64,000 nucleotides of DNA. Origin: Erwinia aphidicola. GTDB lineage: Bacteria > Pseudomonadota > Gammaproteobacteria > Enterobacterales > Enterobacteriaceae. The translations under genes and the position numbers were made by a program. The stretch's first letter is position 1. Each line of letters starts with the position of its first letter. The notes beneath the pieces were generated by a model. The model did not search any database, was not told the DNA's origin, and saw nothing but the letters and a program-made list of their open reading frames with translations. Below, one piece after another: positions 35,118-45,574 of the stretch. Location of the stretch: positions 372,001 through 436,000 of the forward strand of contig NZ_JACXBP010000003.1 of assembly GCF_014773485.1 (NCBI RefSeq), read 5' to 3'.

Positions 35118-36320
35118 TTAGTTCACGCCTTCTCCACGAAACATCGCCTTGATCCCTCTTACTGCCTGGCGAATACGGTCGCTGTTCTCTATCAGCGCAA
35201 AGCGCACGTGCGTGTCGCCGTAATCGCCAAAGCCAATCCCCGGCGAGACGCAGACTTTCGCTTCCTGCAGCAGCAGTTTAGCGAACTCCAGTGAACCCAG
35301 GTGCGCATAGCGATCGGGGATTTTCGCCCAGACGTACATCGAGGCTTTCGGGTTATCCACCATCCAGCCCGCCTCGTGCAGCCCTTTCACCAGCACATCA
35401 CGGCGGCGTTTATACTGTTCGGCGATGTCGCGCACGCACTGCTGATCCCCTTCCAGCGCGGCAATCGCGGCCACCTGAAGCGGGGTGAAGGTGCCGTAAT
35501 CGTGGTAGCTCTTAATGCGCGCCAGCGCCGCCACCAGCTCTTTATTACCGACCATAAAGCCGATACGCCAGCCCGCCATGTTGTAGCTTTTCGACAGCGT
35601 GAAGAACTCCACTGCCACGTCGCGCGCGCCCGGCACTTCCATAATCGACGGCGCTTTCCAGCCATCGTAAACGATATCGGCGTAGGCCAGGTCGTGGATC
35701 ACCAGCACGTTGTACTGCTTTGCCAGCGCGATGACCCGTTCAAAGAAGTCCAGCTCGACGCACTGCGCGGTGGGGTTCGACGGGAAGCCGAGGATCATCA
35801 TCTTCGGCTTCGGATAGCTTTCGCGGATCGCACGCTCCAGCTCGTTGAAGAAGTCCACGCCCGCCACCAGCGGCACCGAACGTACCTGCGCCCCGGCAAT
35901 CACGGCACCGTAAATATGGATGGGATAACTCGGATTCGGCACCAGCACGGTATCACCGTGATCGAGCGTTGCCAGCATCAGGTGTGCCAGCCCCTCTTTG
36001 GAACCAATGGTGACAATCGCTTCCGATTCCGGGTCGATATCCACCTGGTAACGGTCGGCATACCAGCGGGAAATCGCCCGACGCAGGCGCGGAATGCCGC
36101 GCGACGTCGAGTAGCCGTGGGTGTCATCACGCTGCGCCACGGTGCAGAGTTTTTCCACGATGTGCGGCGGCGTCGGGCCGTCCGGGTTGCCCATGCTGAA
36201 ATCGATAATATCTTCCCCGCGACGGCGTGCGGCCATCTTCAGTTCGGAAGTGATATTGAATACATAGGGGGGGAGACGTTCGATACGGGAAAAACGGCGA
36301 GCGGAATGATTGTCAGCCAT
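35118..36320 (-). CDS. alaC: Alanine transaminase AlaC
   Basis: 400 residues of fold-type I aminotransferase. The PLP lysine is Lys244 in [15 protein letters not shown]; other PLP contacts are [22 protein letters not shown] and [11 protein letters not shown]. AlaC makes alanine from pyruvate and glutamate. The partner arrangement alaC-ypdA-ypdB-glk is that of E. coli, with two extra genes inserted. A hairpin lies in its leader. Confidence 0.95.
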   Translation of the reverse strand: MADNHSARRFSRIERLPPYVFNITSELKMAARRRGEDIIDFSMGNPDGPTPPHIVEKLCTVAQRDDTHGYSTSRGIPRLRRAISRWYADRYQVDIDPESEAIVTIGSKEGLAHLMLATLDHGDTVLVPNPSYPIHIYGAVIAGAQVRSVPLVAGVDFFNELERAIRESYPKPKMMILGFPSNPTAQCVELDFFERVIALAKQYNVLVIHDLAYADIVYDGWKAPSIMEVPGARDVAVEFFTLSKSYNMAGWRIGFMVGNKELVAALARIKSYHDYGTFTPLQVAAIAALEGDQQCVRDIAEQYKRRRDVLVKGLHEAGWMVDNPKASMYVWAKIPDRYAHLGSLEFAKLLLQEAKVCVSPGIGFGDYGDTHVRFALIENSDRIRQAVRGIKAMFRGEGVN

Positions 36321-36366
36321 AGTAACCTCTGATTAACGTAAGCGCCCGGACCATCCGAGCGACGCT

Positions 36367-36382
36367 GACCACCGTAGTGGTC
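36367..36382 (-). promoter_or_regulatory. Inverted repeat in the alaC leader
   Basis: GACCAC-CGTA-GTGGTC, 47 nt upstream of the alaC start codon, with a further GACCA nearby. It could be an RNA hairpin or an operator; no match to a known site. Confidence 0.35.
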
Positions 36383-36438
36383 GAGGAATGACCATAACGT
36401 ACAATTCTGTAACCTGTCGAGAGGCAGAATAAAATTTT

Positions 36439-36966
36439 TTATCTGGCCGGATTAATGCGTCCAAACAGCCAGTCATTCACCCACTGGCCGCGCAGCAGAT
36501 AATTATCCCGCAGCGTCCCCTCCAGCACGAAGCCGTTTTTTTCCAGCACCCGGCGCGAGGCGATATTGCCCTCTACCACCTGCGCTTTCAGCTTGTGGAA
36601 CTCACAGTGCGCCAGCAGGAAGTCACACAGCGCCCCCAGCGCTTCGCTGCCGTAGCCCTGGCCGAAATAGTCGCTCAGCAGCGAATAGCCCACTTCCACC
36701 TGCCGATGGGGAGCCCATTCCGGGTTCGCCCCCATCATGCCTATCGCCTGGTTGTCCTCTTTGCGGCGGATAACCAGGCACAGCATGTGAAAGCTGGTCA
36801 CCTGCCAGGGCGCCAGCCGGTCCTGAAAACGCTGGCGGATATCGGCCAGCTGCGGTACTGCACTGATAAACTCCATGCAGGTTTCGTCAGTGTGGACCTG
36901 TAAAAAAAGCTGCCAGTCTTCCGGCTTCAGCCGTGTCAGTACCAGTCGTTGCGTGGTGAGTTGCAT
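36439..36966 (-). CDS. GNAT-family N-acetyltransferase (RimJ/RimL-like)
   Basis: 175 residues from ATG 36966. N-terminus TTQRLVLTRLKPEDWQLF and acetyl-CoA loop DYFGQGYGSEALGALCDF, then NIASRRVLEKNGFVLEGTLR, the typical RimJ-type pattern of acetyltransferases acting on ribosomal proteins or amino acids/polyamines. Substrate not predictable. A much longer open frame upstream lacks coding character. Divergent from the next gene. Confidence 0.9.
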   Translation of the reverse strand: MQLTTQRLVLTRLKPEDWQLFLQVHTDETCMEFISAVPQLADIRQRFQDRLAPWQVTSFHMLCLVIRRKEDNQAIGMMGANPEWAPHRQVEVGYSLLSDYFGQGYGSEALGALCDFLLAHCEFHKLKAQVVEGNIASRRVLEKNGFVLEGTLRDNYLLRGQWVNDWLFGRINPAR

Positions 36967-37089
36967 CGTTTCGCTCACTAAAAGGGGAAAAACCACAAAA
37001 TAGTCATCTCTTTTATCTGCCGCTTTTTGGCCGTGTAATCGTCCTGCCCTACAGCAAAACGATAACAATTTTGTCACTGGAGAACGACC

Positions 37090-38331
37090 ATGGCCCCTCT
37101 CAAAATCGACAATATTCCCGACGCAGTGCGCCAGATTAAAGCGCAGCTGCGCCAGCAGCTTCCCAACTATCGCCAGGTGTTTGCCGAACTGGATGCCGAT
37201 ATGCGCCGCCAGATTGCCAGGCTCAACCATGAGCAGCAGCGCGGTGAGCATCCGGTACCGCAGCTTGAGGCCAACGATATCCTGAATCAGCGCGTGACGG
37301 AACAGCAAAAAAATCTGATCCGCCAGCGCGGCTGCTGCGTCATCAAAGGCGTGTTCACGCGCCAGCAGGCCAGCGACTGGAACCAGCAGATTGGCGATTA
37401 CCTCGACGAGAATCAGTTTGTGGAAAAGCTAGAACATGCCGCCGAGGACAATTACTTTGGCGACCTGAAGCAGGGTAAGCCGCAAATCTACGGCATTTAC
37501 TGGTCCAGACCCCAGGTGGAGGCGCGTCAGGATGCACGCATGCAGGCGGTGCAGGCATTCCTTAACTCGCTGTGGCAGAGCGAAAGCCACGGCCAGCAGC
37601 ACTTCGACCCGACGCGCATCGTCAGCTACGCCGACCGCACGCGCCGCCGCCCACCGAACTCGGGTTCACTCGGCCTGTCGCCGCACGTGGATGGCGGGTC
37701 GCTGGAGCGCTGGCTGGATGAGAACTTCCGTCACGTTTACCGACACGTGTTTAGCGGCAACTGGCAGCAGTACAATCCGTTTGACGCCGAGAAACGCTGC
37801 GAAGTACGCGAATTTCCCTCCCCTGCCGTCTGCTCGATGTTTCGCACTTTCCAGGGCTGGACGGCGCTGACGCCGCAGCGCAAGCACGGCGGCACCCTGC
37901 AGCTGCTGCCGATCGCCAACGCCATGGCGTGGATTTTACTGCGCGCGCTGCAGGATGATGTCGCGGAGGATGACCTGTGCGGTGCCGCTCCGGGGCGCGC
38001 TTTATCGGTTAGCGAGAAGTTCCATCCTCTTTTACTTGAGGGTTTTTCCTCTATTCCCGATATGGAAGCGGGCGACACGGTGTTCTGGCATTGCGACGTG
38101 GTTCACGCCGTGGAAAATGAGCATCAGGGCGAGTTCGACAGCAACGTGATGTACATTGCCGCCGCGCCGTGGTGCGAGAAAAATGTCGCCTATTTACAGC
38201 GCCAGTGGCCCGCCTTCGTTGAGGGGCGTTCGCCACCGGATTTCGCCGCCGACGATTTCGAAGTCGATTTCGTCGGGCGCGCCACCGCGCAGGATCTGAC
38301 GCCATTGGGCAAGCAGCAGATGCTGGAGTAA
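37090..38331 (+). CDS. DUF1479 protein, YbiU-like Fe(II)/2-oxoglutarate dioxygenase fold
   Basis: 413 residues, clearly related to E. coli YbiU along its length: [73 protein letters not shown]. The HxD ([12 protein letters not shown]) and the distal His ([13 protein letters not shown]) are the likely iron ligands of a double-stranded beta-helix dioxygenase. Reaction unknown. GGAG and ATG 37090 fit. Not at this place in E. coli. Confidence 0.88.
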   Translation: MAPLKIDNIPDAVRQIKAQLRQQLPNYRQVFAELDADMRRQIARLNHEQQRGEHPVPQLEANDILNQRVTEQQKNLIRQRGCCVIKGVFTRQQASDWNQQIGDYLDENQFVEKLEHAAEDNYFGDLKQGKPQIYGIYWSRPQVEARQDARMQAVQAFLNSLWQSESHGQQHFDPTRIVSYADRTRRRPPNSGSLGLSPHVDGGSLERWLDENFRHVYRHVFSGNWQQYNPFDAEKRCEVREFPSPAVCSMFRTFQGWTALTPQRKHGGTLQLLPIANAMAWILLRALQDDVAEDDLCGAAPGRALSVSEKFHPLLLEGFSSIPDMEAGDTVFWHCDVVHAVENEHQGEFDSNVMYIAAAPWCEKNVAYLQRQWPAFVEGRSPPDFAADDFEVDFVGRATAQDLTPLGKQQMLE

Positions 38332-38480
38332 ACCTGCGGGGCGATCGAAAAAAGGTCCCCCGTTTATGCGGGAAAAATTGATCCAGGCCGGGATTAACCG
38401 ATTGCCACGCGGTGATCCCTGGCACATCCCGCCCGCTTTCCCTATCATAGCGCCACTGTTTTCCGCCAGCCGAGGCGCCC

Positions 38481-40184
38481 GTGCATTCGATGTTTGAGAT
38501 GTTGCTCGCCGTGTTTGATCGCGCAGCGCTGATGCTTATCTGCCTGTTCTTTATTACCCGTACCCGCCATTTCCGGCAGCTGTTGCAGAAGGACGAACAC
38601 TCGCGCCAGGAGCTGCTGGCGGTGACCGCTATTTTCTCGCTGTTTGCGCTGTTCAGCACCTGGACCGGCATCAATGTTGAAGGGTCGCTGGTCAACGTGC
38701 GCACCATCGCCATTATGTCCGGCGGCATCCTGTTTGGTCCGTGGGTCGGCATCGCTACCGGGGTGATTGCCGGGCTGCACCGCTTCCTGATCGACATTGA
38801 CGGCGTGACTTCGGTGCCGTGCCTGATCACCAGCATTGCCGCCGGGATCGTCTCCGGCTGGATCAATCTCAAAGTGGTGAAAGAGAAGCGCTGGAGCATC
38901 GGCATTATCGGCGGGATGGCTTGTGAAACGCTGACCATGGTGCTGATTGTGCTGTGGGCGTCACCGACCTCACTGGGCGTCGATATCGTCTCTGAGATTG
39001 CCATTCCAATGATCCTCGGCGCGGTCAGCATCGGCCTGATTGTGCTGCTGGTGCAGAGCGTAGAGGGGGAAAAAGAGGCAATTGCCGCCCGCCAGGCGAA
39101 GCTGGCGCTGGATATTGCCAATAAAACCCTGCCGCTGTTCCGCCAGGTCAACAGCCATTCGCTGCGCCAGGTGTGTGATATCATCCGCAGCGATATCAAC
39201 GCCGATGCGGTGGCGATGACCAATACCCGCCAGATCCTCGCCTACGTTGGCGTGGGCGAAGGCAACTATCGTGACGGCGATGACGGCATCAGCCCGACCA
39301 CGCTGGCGGCGATCTCAGAGGGTAAAATCATCATTAAAAATAATGATGAGGCGCACCGCACCCCGGAAATTCACTCAATGATTGTCATCCCCCTGTGGGA
39401 AAAAGGCGAAGTGACCGGCACGCTGAAGATTTACTATCGCCACGCGCACCGCATTACCTGGTCGCTGAAAGAGATGGCAGTCGGGCTGTCGCAAATTATC
39501 TCCACCCAGCTGGAAGTATCACGCGCCGAGCAGCTGCGCGAAATGGCTAACAAGGCGGAGCTGCGCGCCCTGCAAAGCAAGATTAACCCACACTTCCTGT
39601 TCAACGCGCTGAATGCCATCTCCTCCTCTATTCGTATTAATCCCGATACTGCGCGCCAGCTGATTACCAATCTTTCCCGCTATCTGCGCTATAACCTCGA
39701 ACTGAATGACGATGAAACCATCGACATCAAAAAAGAGCTGTATCAGGTGAAAGATTATATCGCCATCGAGCAGGCGCGCTTCGGCGACAAGCTGACGGTG
39801 ATTTACGATATCGATGAAGAGGTCAACTGTCCGCTGCCCAGCCTGTTGATCCAGCCGCTGGTGGAAAACGCCATTGTCCACGGCATCCATCCCTGCCGGG
39901 GTAAAGGCGTGGTGACGCTGAGCATTAAGGATCAGGGCCATCGGGTGCGTATTGCGGTGCGCGACACCGGCAACGGCATTAGCGAAGAGGTGATGGCGCG
40001 CGTGAAGCGCAACGAAATGCCGGGCAACAAGATCGGCCTGCTGAACGTGCATCATCGGGTGAAACTGCTGTACGGCGAGGGGCTGCATATCCACCGTTTT
40101 AATCCGGGTACCGAAATCGCCTTCTACATCAGTAAGAACGGCGCCCTGTTGCCGGAAAACCAGAGTGTTTCATTGACTGCCTGA
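38481..40184 (+). CDS. ypdA: Pyruvate-sensing histidine kinase YpdA (LytS family)
   Basis: 567 residues from GTG 38481 (E. coli start equivalent). The 5TM-LytS sensor covers about 1-200 ([20 protein letters not shown]), followed by a GAF domain (about 220-340), the phospho-acceptor region [20 protein letters not shown] with His, and an ATPase domain ([40 protein letters not shown]). It detects external pyruvate and activates YpdB. Followed by ypdB after 14 nt. Confidence 0.96.
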   Translation: MHSMFEMLLAVFDRAALMLICLFFITRTRHFRQLLQKDEHSRQELLAVTAIFSLFALFSTWTGINVEGSLVNVRTIAIMSGGILFGPWVGIATGVIAGLHRFLIDIDGVTSVPCLITSIAAGIVSGWINLKVVKEKRWSIGIIGGMACETLTMVLIVLWASPTSLGVDIVSEIAIPMILGAVSIGLIVLLVQSVEGEKEAIAARQAKLALDIANKTLPLFRQVNSHSLRQVCDIIRSDINADAVAMTNTRQILAYVGVGEGNYRDGDDGISPTTLAAISEGKIIIKNNDEAHRTPEIHSMIVIPLWEKGEVTGTLKIYYRHAHRITWSLKEMAVGLSQIISTQLEVSRAEQLREMANKAELRALQSKINPHFLFNALNAISSSIRINPDTARQLITNLSRYLRYNLELNDDETIDIKKELYQVKDYIAIEQARFGDKLTVIYDIDEEVNCPLPSLLIQPLVENAIVHGIHPCRGKGVVTLSIKDQGHRVRIAVRDTGNGISEEVMARVKRNEMPGNKIGLLNVHHRVKLLYGEGLHIHRFNPGTEIAFYISKNGALLPENQSVSLTA

Positions 40185-40198
40185 GATGGGAAACCGAT

Positions 40199-40927
40199 GT
40201 GAAAGCAATAATCGTTGAAGATGAATTTCTTGCCCAGCAGGAGCTGAGCTGGCTGATCCGCCAGCACAGCAGCATTACCATTGAAGCCACGTTTGATGAC
40301 GGCCTCGACGTGCTGAAGTACCTGCAGAGTCACCAGGTGGACGTGATATTTCTCGATATCAATATTCCGTCGCTGGACGGCATGCTGCTGGCGCAGAACA
40401 TCAGTAAGTTCGCCAGCAAGCCGCTGATCGTGTTTATTACCGCCTATAAAGAGCACGCGGTAGATGCGTTTGAGCTGGAAGCATTTGACTACATCCTCAA
40501 GCCCTATTCAGAGATGCGCATCGTTACTCTGCTGCGCAAGCTGGAAAACCATGCGCAGAGCAGCGCACAGCTCAGCAGCACGGCGGCACGCCCTGCTGCG
40601 TACACCATTAATCTGGTGAAGGACGAACGCATCATCGTCACCGATATCAACGATATCTATTACGCAGAAGCCCATGAAAAGCTGACGTTTGTCTATACGC
40701 GGCGGGAAGAGTATGTGATGTCGATGAATATCACCGAGTTTTGCAGTCGCCTGCCGGAGGCGTATTTCTTTCGCTGCCACCGCTCATACTGCGTGAACCT
40801 GAGTAAGATCCGCGAGATTGAGCCGTGGTTTAACAACACCTATATTCTCAAGCTGCGCGATATGGAGTTTCAGGTTCCGGTCAGCCGCAGCAAGGTGAAG
40901 GAGTTTCGCCAGCTGATGCGGCTGTAG
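40199..40927 (+). CDS. ypdB: Response regulator YpdB (LytTR family)
   Basis: 242 residues from GTG 40199. Receiver domain about 1-120 with phospho-acceptor Asp53 (FLDINIPSLDG); LytTR DNA-binding domain about 138-240 (VKDERIIVTDINDIYYAEAH, RCHRSYCVNLSKIREIEPWF, VSRSKVKEF). It binds direct repeats of the GGCATTTCAT type and drives yhjX, whose operator is seen at 26617-26668. Convergent with glk. Confidence 0.96.
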   Translation: MKAIIVEDEFLAQQELSWLIRQHSSITIEATFDDGLDVLKYLQSHQVDVIFLDINIPSLDGMLLAQNISKFASKPLIVFITAYKEHAVDAFELEAFDYILKPYSEMRIVTLLRKLENHAQSSAQLSSTAARPAAYTINLVKDERIIVTDINDIYYAEAHEKLTFVYTRREEYVMSMNITEFCSRLPEAYFFRCHRSYCVNLSKIREIEPWFNNTYILKLRDMEFQVPVSRSKVKEFRQLMRL

Positions 40928-40946
40928 CGCCGCAACAGCAGGGAGA

Positions 40947-41912
40947 TTACAGCACGCGGCCCAGGGTCTGACGCAGGTGCGCGCCCGCGCCCAGCAGGCC
41001 CGGCTGATCGTGAGTGATCATGAAGACCGGAATGCGCGAGGTGTAGTCGCGGAAGCGTCCTTTATCTTCAAACGCCGCACGGAACCCGGAAGCTTTAAAG
41101 AACTCCAGGAAACGCGGCACGATGCCACCGGCGATATACACGCCGCCAAAAGTGCCGAGGTTCAGCGCCAGGTTACCGCCAAAACGGCCCATGCAGACGC
41201 AGAACATCGACAGCGCGCGGCGGCAGTCGGTGCAGCTGCCGTTGAGCGCCCGCTCGCTGACATCGCGCGGCTTGAGGTTTTCTGGCTCCCGGTCATCTGA
41301 TTTAACAATCGCCCGATACAGGTTTACCAGCCCGCCGCCGGAGAGAATACGCTCGGCGGAAACGTGGCCGAGTTCAGCGCGCAGCACCTCAAGGATCATA
41401 TCTTCTTCGTCGCTGTTAGCCGCGAAATCAACGTGGCCGCCCTCGCCCGGCAGGCTCACCCAGCGCTTATCCACGTGGACCAGATGCGCCACGCCGAGCC
41501 CGGTGCCCGCGCCATACACGGCAACCGGCTTATCCTGCACTGCCGGTTCGCCGCCGAACTGCAGCACGTCGTCAGGCGACAGCATCGGGATCGCCATCGA
41601 CACGGCGGTAAAATCGTTGATGATCTCCAGCGACTCGAAGGCCAGGCTGGCTTTCATTTTACTGGTGGAAAATGCCCAGTCATGGTTGGTCATTTCGACC
41701 CAGTCTTCCGTGATTGGGCAGGCGATGGCAATACAGCCATGCTTAATGTCCTGCTGCTGTTCATCCAGATAAGCGCGGATAACCGCTTCCAGACTGGCAT
41801 AATCTGTCGTGGGGAACGTTTTGGCTTGTGAAATAGCACCGGTCTCAACTTCACACAGTGCCAAGCGCGCATTGGTGCCGCCGACATCACCTACCAAAGC
41901 ATACTTAGTCAT
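40947..41912 (-). CDS. glk: Glucokinase
   Basis: 321 residues. ATP site [17 protein letters not shown], sugar-binding region [13 protein letters not shown] and [14 protein letters not shown], Zn-free group-A glucokinase signature with GEGGHVDFA and final [12 protein letters not shown]. It phosphorylates free glucose in the cytoplasm. Same position as in E. coli, convergent to ypdB. Confidence 0.97.
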   Translation of the reverse strand: MTKYALVGDVGGTNARLALCEVETGAISQAKTFPTTDYASLEAVIRAYLDEQQQDIKHGCIAIACPITEDWVEMTNHDWAFSTSKMKASLAFESLEIINDFTAVSMAIPMLSPDDVLQFGGEPAVQDKPVAVYGAGTGLGVAHLVHVDKRWVSLPGEGGHVDFAANSDEEDMILEVLRAELGHVSAERILSGGGLVNLYRAIVKSDDREPENLKPRDVSERALNGSCTDCRRALSMFCVCMGRFGGNLALNLGTFGGVYIAGGIVPRFLEFFKASGFRAAFEDKGRFRDYTSRIPVFMITHDQPGLLGAGAHLRQTLGRVL

Positions 41913-42070
41913 TATTGTTTTGCTCCACTTACGTCAATTAGACACACTATAAATTCCCCCCGTTAAAACGACAACGATCAGCGGAAGTAAAACCTACGCG
42001 AGCGTTACCTTAACGGGGTTAGTGCTTTTTGCCCACGGGCAACAGTCTGAATTGCGCACTAAATGGCAGT

Positions 42071-43720
42071 TTAGCTGCTGTTACGCTGATGCAGCGCCTG
42101 GGTGACGGCGGCCAGCAGCGGCGGAATGTCCTGCTGCGGCAGCACCACTTCCACCAGCGACAGGCGCGAGTTCCCCTCCAGCAGCTTCATCACTTCCTGC
42201 AGCTGCACCGTTTGCGTTACGCGCCAGCTCTGGGCCTGACAATCGACGTTCAGCGCCTGCGGCAGCCGCGTCCAGTCCCAGTGAGCGATATCGTTATAGC
42301 GCTGCTCTGCGCCGTGGATAGCACGCTCGACGGTGTAGCCATCATTATTGAGCAGGAAAATCACCGGTTTTTGCCCATCGCGCAGCATCGATCCTATCTC
42401 CTGCGCCGTCAGCTGGGCCGAACCGTCACCGATTATCAGCACCACGCGGCGGGCAGGCTCTGCCGTTTGCGCGCCAAAAGCCGCCGGTAATGTGTAGCCG
42501 ATCGATCCCCACAGCGGCTGAACCAGCAGGCGGGCATCCGGCGGCAGGCGCAGAGAGGCCGCACCGAATGCCGCCGTTCCCTGATCGGCCAGAATGATAT
42601 CCCCGGGGCGCAGAAACGCCTGAATCAGCGGCCAGAAGCTGTTTTGCGTCAGATTGTCTGAGCAGTCCTCTTCCAGCTGCGGCGGCGCAACAATGCCGCG
42701 CTGCCAGCCTGCACCATGCTTACGTGCCAGCTGGTGCAGCACTTCCAGCGCAGTCGCCATGGGCAGCTCGAATGTCTGGTCACCGATGCGGCTGCGATAT
42801 AGCCCGACGTCAATGGTTTTTGCGCTGTCGATCTGCTGAGTAAAGCCAGCGGTAATGGTATCGGTATAGATTACCCCCACGGTAACCAGCACGTCGCTCT
42901 GCTCGATCACCTGTCGAGTGTGTGGAGCACTGGAGGCCCCGGCATAGGTGCCGGCAAAGCCATGCAGCGTTTCCGGCAGCAGGCTTTTTCCCATCAGCAG
43001 CGTGGCAAATGGCATCGGCACCTCGCGCAGCCAGCGCACCAGCGGTTGCTGCTGCCCGGCACGATCGGCGAGGAAGTCAGCCAGCAGCACCACGCTGGCG
43101 GCCGGGGCCAGCTTCAGCTCTGCGGCATCGGCAAAGGCCGCCCGCTGCGTGCTGTTGTTAGTGACGGGCAGCAATAGCGGGGTTGAAGGCGGTGAAAGCG
43201 GGCTTTCTGCCACGTTGGTCGCTAGCAGCAGATAGACCGGGCGATACCCGGTCATCGCGGCAATCAGCACCCGGTCAATCTCTGCGGCCGCGTTCTCTGC
43301 CGTCAGCACGCTGCTGGCGACGGAAATTTCCTGATGCATACGCATAAAGTGGCGGAAGTCGCCATCGCCCAGCGTGTGGTGCAGCAGCTCACCCTTATTC
43401 TGTGAGGTTTGTGAGGGCGCGCCAACGATATGCACCACCGGCAGATACTCGGCATAGCTGCCCGCCACGCCATTGATGGCGCTCAGTTCACCCACGCCAA
43501 AAGTGGTCAATAACGCCGCTGCCCCGCGGCAGCGGGCATAACCATCCGCCGCATAGGCGGCATTAAGCTCGTTGGCACAGCCCACCCAGGCAAGACGTGG
43601 ATGGTCGATAACGTGGTCAAGAAACTGCAGGTTGTAGTCCCCGGGCACGCCGAACAGATGATCGATACCGATCTCATTTAAACGCGTAAGAAGATAATCC
43701 CCAACGGTATAACTGCTCAT
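42071..43720 (-). CDS. ipdC: Indole-3-pyruvate decarboxylase IpdC
   Basis: 549 residues from ATG 43720 (AGGAG 7 nt upstream; two in-frame ATGs nearby). Thiamine-diphosphate enzyme: N-terminal VGDYLLTRLNEIGIDHLFGV with Glu, catalytic His pair in GELLHHTLGDGDF, ThDP/Mg motif GDGSAQLTAQEIGSMLRDGQ ending NNDGY, and TVERAIHG. It decarboxylates indolepyruvate to indoleacetaldehyde, the key step of the IAA (auxin) route in Pantoea and Enterobacter. Close overall pattern to those enzymes; phenylpyruvate decarboxylase is an alternative activity. Confidence 0.93.
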   Translation of the reverse strand: MSSYTVGDYLLTRLNEIGIDHLFGVPGDYNLQFLDHVIDHPRLAWVGCANELNAAYAADGYARCRGAAALLTTFGVGELSAINGVAGSYAEYLPVVHIVGAPSQTSQNKGELLHHTLGDGDFRHFMRMHQEISVASSVLTAENAAAEIDRVLIAAMTGYRPVYLLLATNVAESPLSPPSTPLLLPVTNNSTQRAAFADAAELKLAPAASVVLLADFLADRAGQQQPLVRWLREVPMPFATLLMGKSLLPETLHGFAGTYAGASSAPHTRQVIEQSDVLVTVGVIYTDTITAGFTQQIDSAKTIDVGLYRSRIGDQTFELPMATALEVLHQLARKHGAGWQRGIVAPPQLEEDCSDNLTQNSFWPLIQAFLRPGDIILADQGTAAFGAASLRLPPDARLLVQPLWGSIGYTLPAAFGAQTAEPARRVVLIIGDGSAQLTAQEIGSMLRDGQKPVIFLLNNDGYTVERAIHGAEQRYNDIAHWDWTRLPQALNVDCQAQSWRVTQTVQLQEVMKLLEGNSRLSLVEVVLPQQDIPPLLAAVTQALHQRNSS

Positions 43721-43927
43721 CATTCGGCTCCTCATGGCGGTATGAATTGAGTATTAGCGATTATTTTCACTCTGTTATAGGAAACTCCTTTGACCGCGTG
43801 GCAACAGATCGTTACGCCGTTAAGATTTATCTTTAAGTTGCGATCCATCCCGCTCTTTCACTTAGTGTAACCGTATACACTGCTTTGCTATCCCGCGTCC
43901 TTACCGTTTCAATAACAGGATTTACTC

Positions 43928-44917
43928 ATGGTTTATCAAGCAGATGCCCAGCGTTATGAGAAAATGACCTACCACCGCTGCGGGCGCAGCGGCCTGAAAC
44001 TCCCGGCAATTTCACTGGGTTTATGGCACAACTTTGGCGACAGCACGCGCGTGGATAACAGTCGTGACCTGCTGCGCCATGCTTTTGATAACGGTATCAC
44101 CCATTTTGATCTGGCCAATAATTACGGTCCGCCTCCTGGCTCGGCCGAGGAGAATTTTGGCCGGATTCTGCGCGAAGATTTTCGCCCGTATCGCGATGAG
44201 CTGGTGATCTCCAGCAAGGCGGGTTACACCATGTGGCCAGGACCTTATGGCGACTGGGGTTCGCGCAAATACCTGATTTCCAGCCTGGATCAGAGCCTGC
44301 AACGCATGGGGCTGGAGTATGTGGATATCTTCTACCATCACCGCCCGGATCCGGAAACGCCGCTGGAAGAGACCATGGCAGCGCTTGACCATCTGGTGCG
44401 CCAGGGCAAAGCGCTGTACGTGGCGCTTTCCAACTACCCGGCAGAGCTGGCCGCGCAGGCGATTGCTATCTTGCAGGATCTCGGCACGCCGTGCCTGATC
44501 CACCAGCCGAAATATTCGATGTTTGAGCGCGCACCGGAAGGTGGCTTGCTGGATGTGCTGGCGCAGAAGGGTGTGGGCAGCATTGCCTTCTCCCCGCTGG
44601 CCGGTGGTGTGCTGACCGACCGCTATCTCAACGGCATCCCGGAAGATTCCCGTGCCGCCAGCGGCAGCCGTTTCCTCAGCAGCGATCAGCTGACGCCGGA
44701 GAAAATGGAGAAGGTTCAGCGCCTGAATGCGCTGGCGCAGCAGCGCGGGCAAAAGCTGTCGCAGATGGCGCTGGCGTGGGTTTTACGCGGCGGCCACGTC
44801 ACCTCGGTGCTGATTGGCGCCAGTAAAACTGCGCAGATTGATGATGCGGTGCAGATGCTCAACAAGCGTGATTTCAGCGCAGATGAGTTAGCCCGGATAG
44901 AGTCAATTCTGGCTTAA
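43928..44917 (+). CDS. Aldo/keto reductase, YghZ/Gpr-like
   Basis: 329 residues, TIM-barrel AKR (AKR14 type). Catalytic Asp-Tyr in FDLANNYGPPPGSAEENFG, Lys in VISSKAGYTMWPGPYGDWGS, His in YHHRPDPETPLEETM, NADPH-site VLIGASKTAQIDDAVQML. It matches E. coli YghZ, L-glyceraldehyde-3-phosphate reductase, a detoxifying enzyme for methylglyoxal and other aldehydes. In context it could also reduce indoleacetaldehyde, but this is speculation. Divergent from ipdC; AACAGGA before ATG. Confidence 0.9.
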   Translation: MVYQADAQRYEKMTYHRCGRSGLKLPAISLGLWHNFGDSTRVDNSRDLLRHAFDNGITHFDLANNYGPPPGSAEENFGRILREDFRPYRDELVISSKAGYTMWPGPYGDWGSRKYLISSLDQSLQRMGLEYVDIFYHHRPDPETPLEETMAALDHLVRQGKALYVALSNYPAELAAQAIAILQDLGTPCLIHQPKYSMFERAPEGGLLDVLAQKGVGSIAFSPLAGGVLTDRYLNGIPEDSRAASGSRFLSSDQLTPEKMEKVQRLNALAQQRGQKLSQMALAWVLRGGHVTSVLIGASKTAQIDDAVQMLNKRDFSADELARIESILA

Positions 44918-44928
44918 TCCCGCCATGC

Positions 44929-44955
44929 GGGCCGACCGGAAGAGAGGGTCGGCCC
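44929..44955. repeat. Dispersed hairpin element (GACC/GGTC type)
   Basis: GGGCCGACC, 9-nt loop GGAAGAGAG, GGTCGGCCC. Same plan as 48450-48475 and 60273-60299. It may also stop transcription of the reductase gene, but there is no T-run. Confidence 0.6.
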
Positions 44956-45103
44956 CAACGAGAATTGCCCCTTTCCCCCCTGCAGAAAAATCCCAATTCG
45001 CCGTTTTTGCGCGTTTATCAGAATTCACCAGGCGTTAAGCCAGCAATCTCGTTATATTGTGCTGCTACAGCGGAGAAGGCAGACCGCTGATAAAGGAGAT
45101 AAT

Positions 45104-45457
45104 ATGAAACGCTTATTGCTTGTTGCCACTTTATTGGCAAGTTTGTCCCCGTTGGCGGTACACACAGCTTATGCCGACAGCGCACGTATTACTTTAGCCC
45201 CGGGAGTGACGCTGCATTTGGGCGACCGCGACGATCGCGGACGCTACTGGGACGGCGGCCGCTGGCGCGACAACCACTGGTGGCGTAATAATTATCGCTA
45301 CAATGAAGGGCGCTGGTGGCGACACGAGCAGTGGCGACGCCATGAAGCAGAGCGCCGACATCATGAAAGGGAAAGGGAGCGCCGCTGGCGCGACCACGAG
45401 CGCCATCGTGAATGGCGTCACGACCACGGTCGCCATCACGGCCACGACCGTTGGTAA
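45104..45457 (+). CDS. ypeC: YpeC-like secreted basic protein (DUF2502)
   Basis: 117 residues from ATG 45104, with AAAGGAG ideally placed. Signal peptide cut after TAYA (about 23). The mature part shows the YpeC pattern (ITLAPGVTLHLGDRDDRGRY then WDGGRWRD-HWW) and then becomes extremely rich in Arg, His, Trp and Glu. E. coli ypeC also lies next to mntH. Function unknown; the tail could bind nucleic acid, metal or envelope polymers. Confidence 0.88.
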   Translation: MKRLLLVATLLASLSPLAVHTAYADSARITLAPGVTLHLGDRDDRGRYWDGGRWRDNHWWRNNYRYNEGRWWRHEQWRRHEAERRHHERERERRWRDHERHREWRHDHGRHHGHDRW

Positions 45458-45467
45458 CCATCCTGGC

Positions 45468-45487
45468 GGGTCAGGCATGCCTGACCC
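45468..45487. repeat. Perfect 20-bp palindrome after ypeC
   Basis: GGGTCAGGCATGCCTGACCC. It is related to the alaC terminator stem at 35089-35108. A second hairpin (GTAGGGGCGGC...GCCCCGCC, 45544-45568) follows. Possibly termination or a REP-like element. Confidence 0.6.
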
Positions 45488-45574
45488 CTACGAAAAACAT
45501 CCATTTGAATGCTGCGGCATAGGCCGCATGCATAACGTTAAGCGTAGGGGCGGCGGCATGCCCCGCCCGGTTTT

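Noticed and set aside
35301-36332. 343-codon + strand frame opposite alaC
   Set aside because: Antisense shadow; alaC has PLP lysine and all family motifs, while this frame is a low-information His/Arg-rich sequence.
38051-39223. 390-codon minus-strand frame over ypdA
   Set aside because: Covers the end of the DUF1479 gene and the start of ypdA, both well supported; composition (Ser, Arg, Ile runs) is that of a shadow.
44021-44752. 243-codon minus-strand frame over the aldo/keto reductase
   Set aside because: Antisense shadow of a gene with complete catalytic motifs.
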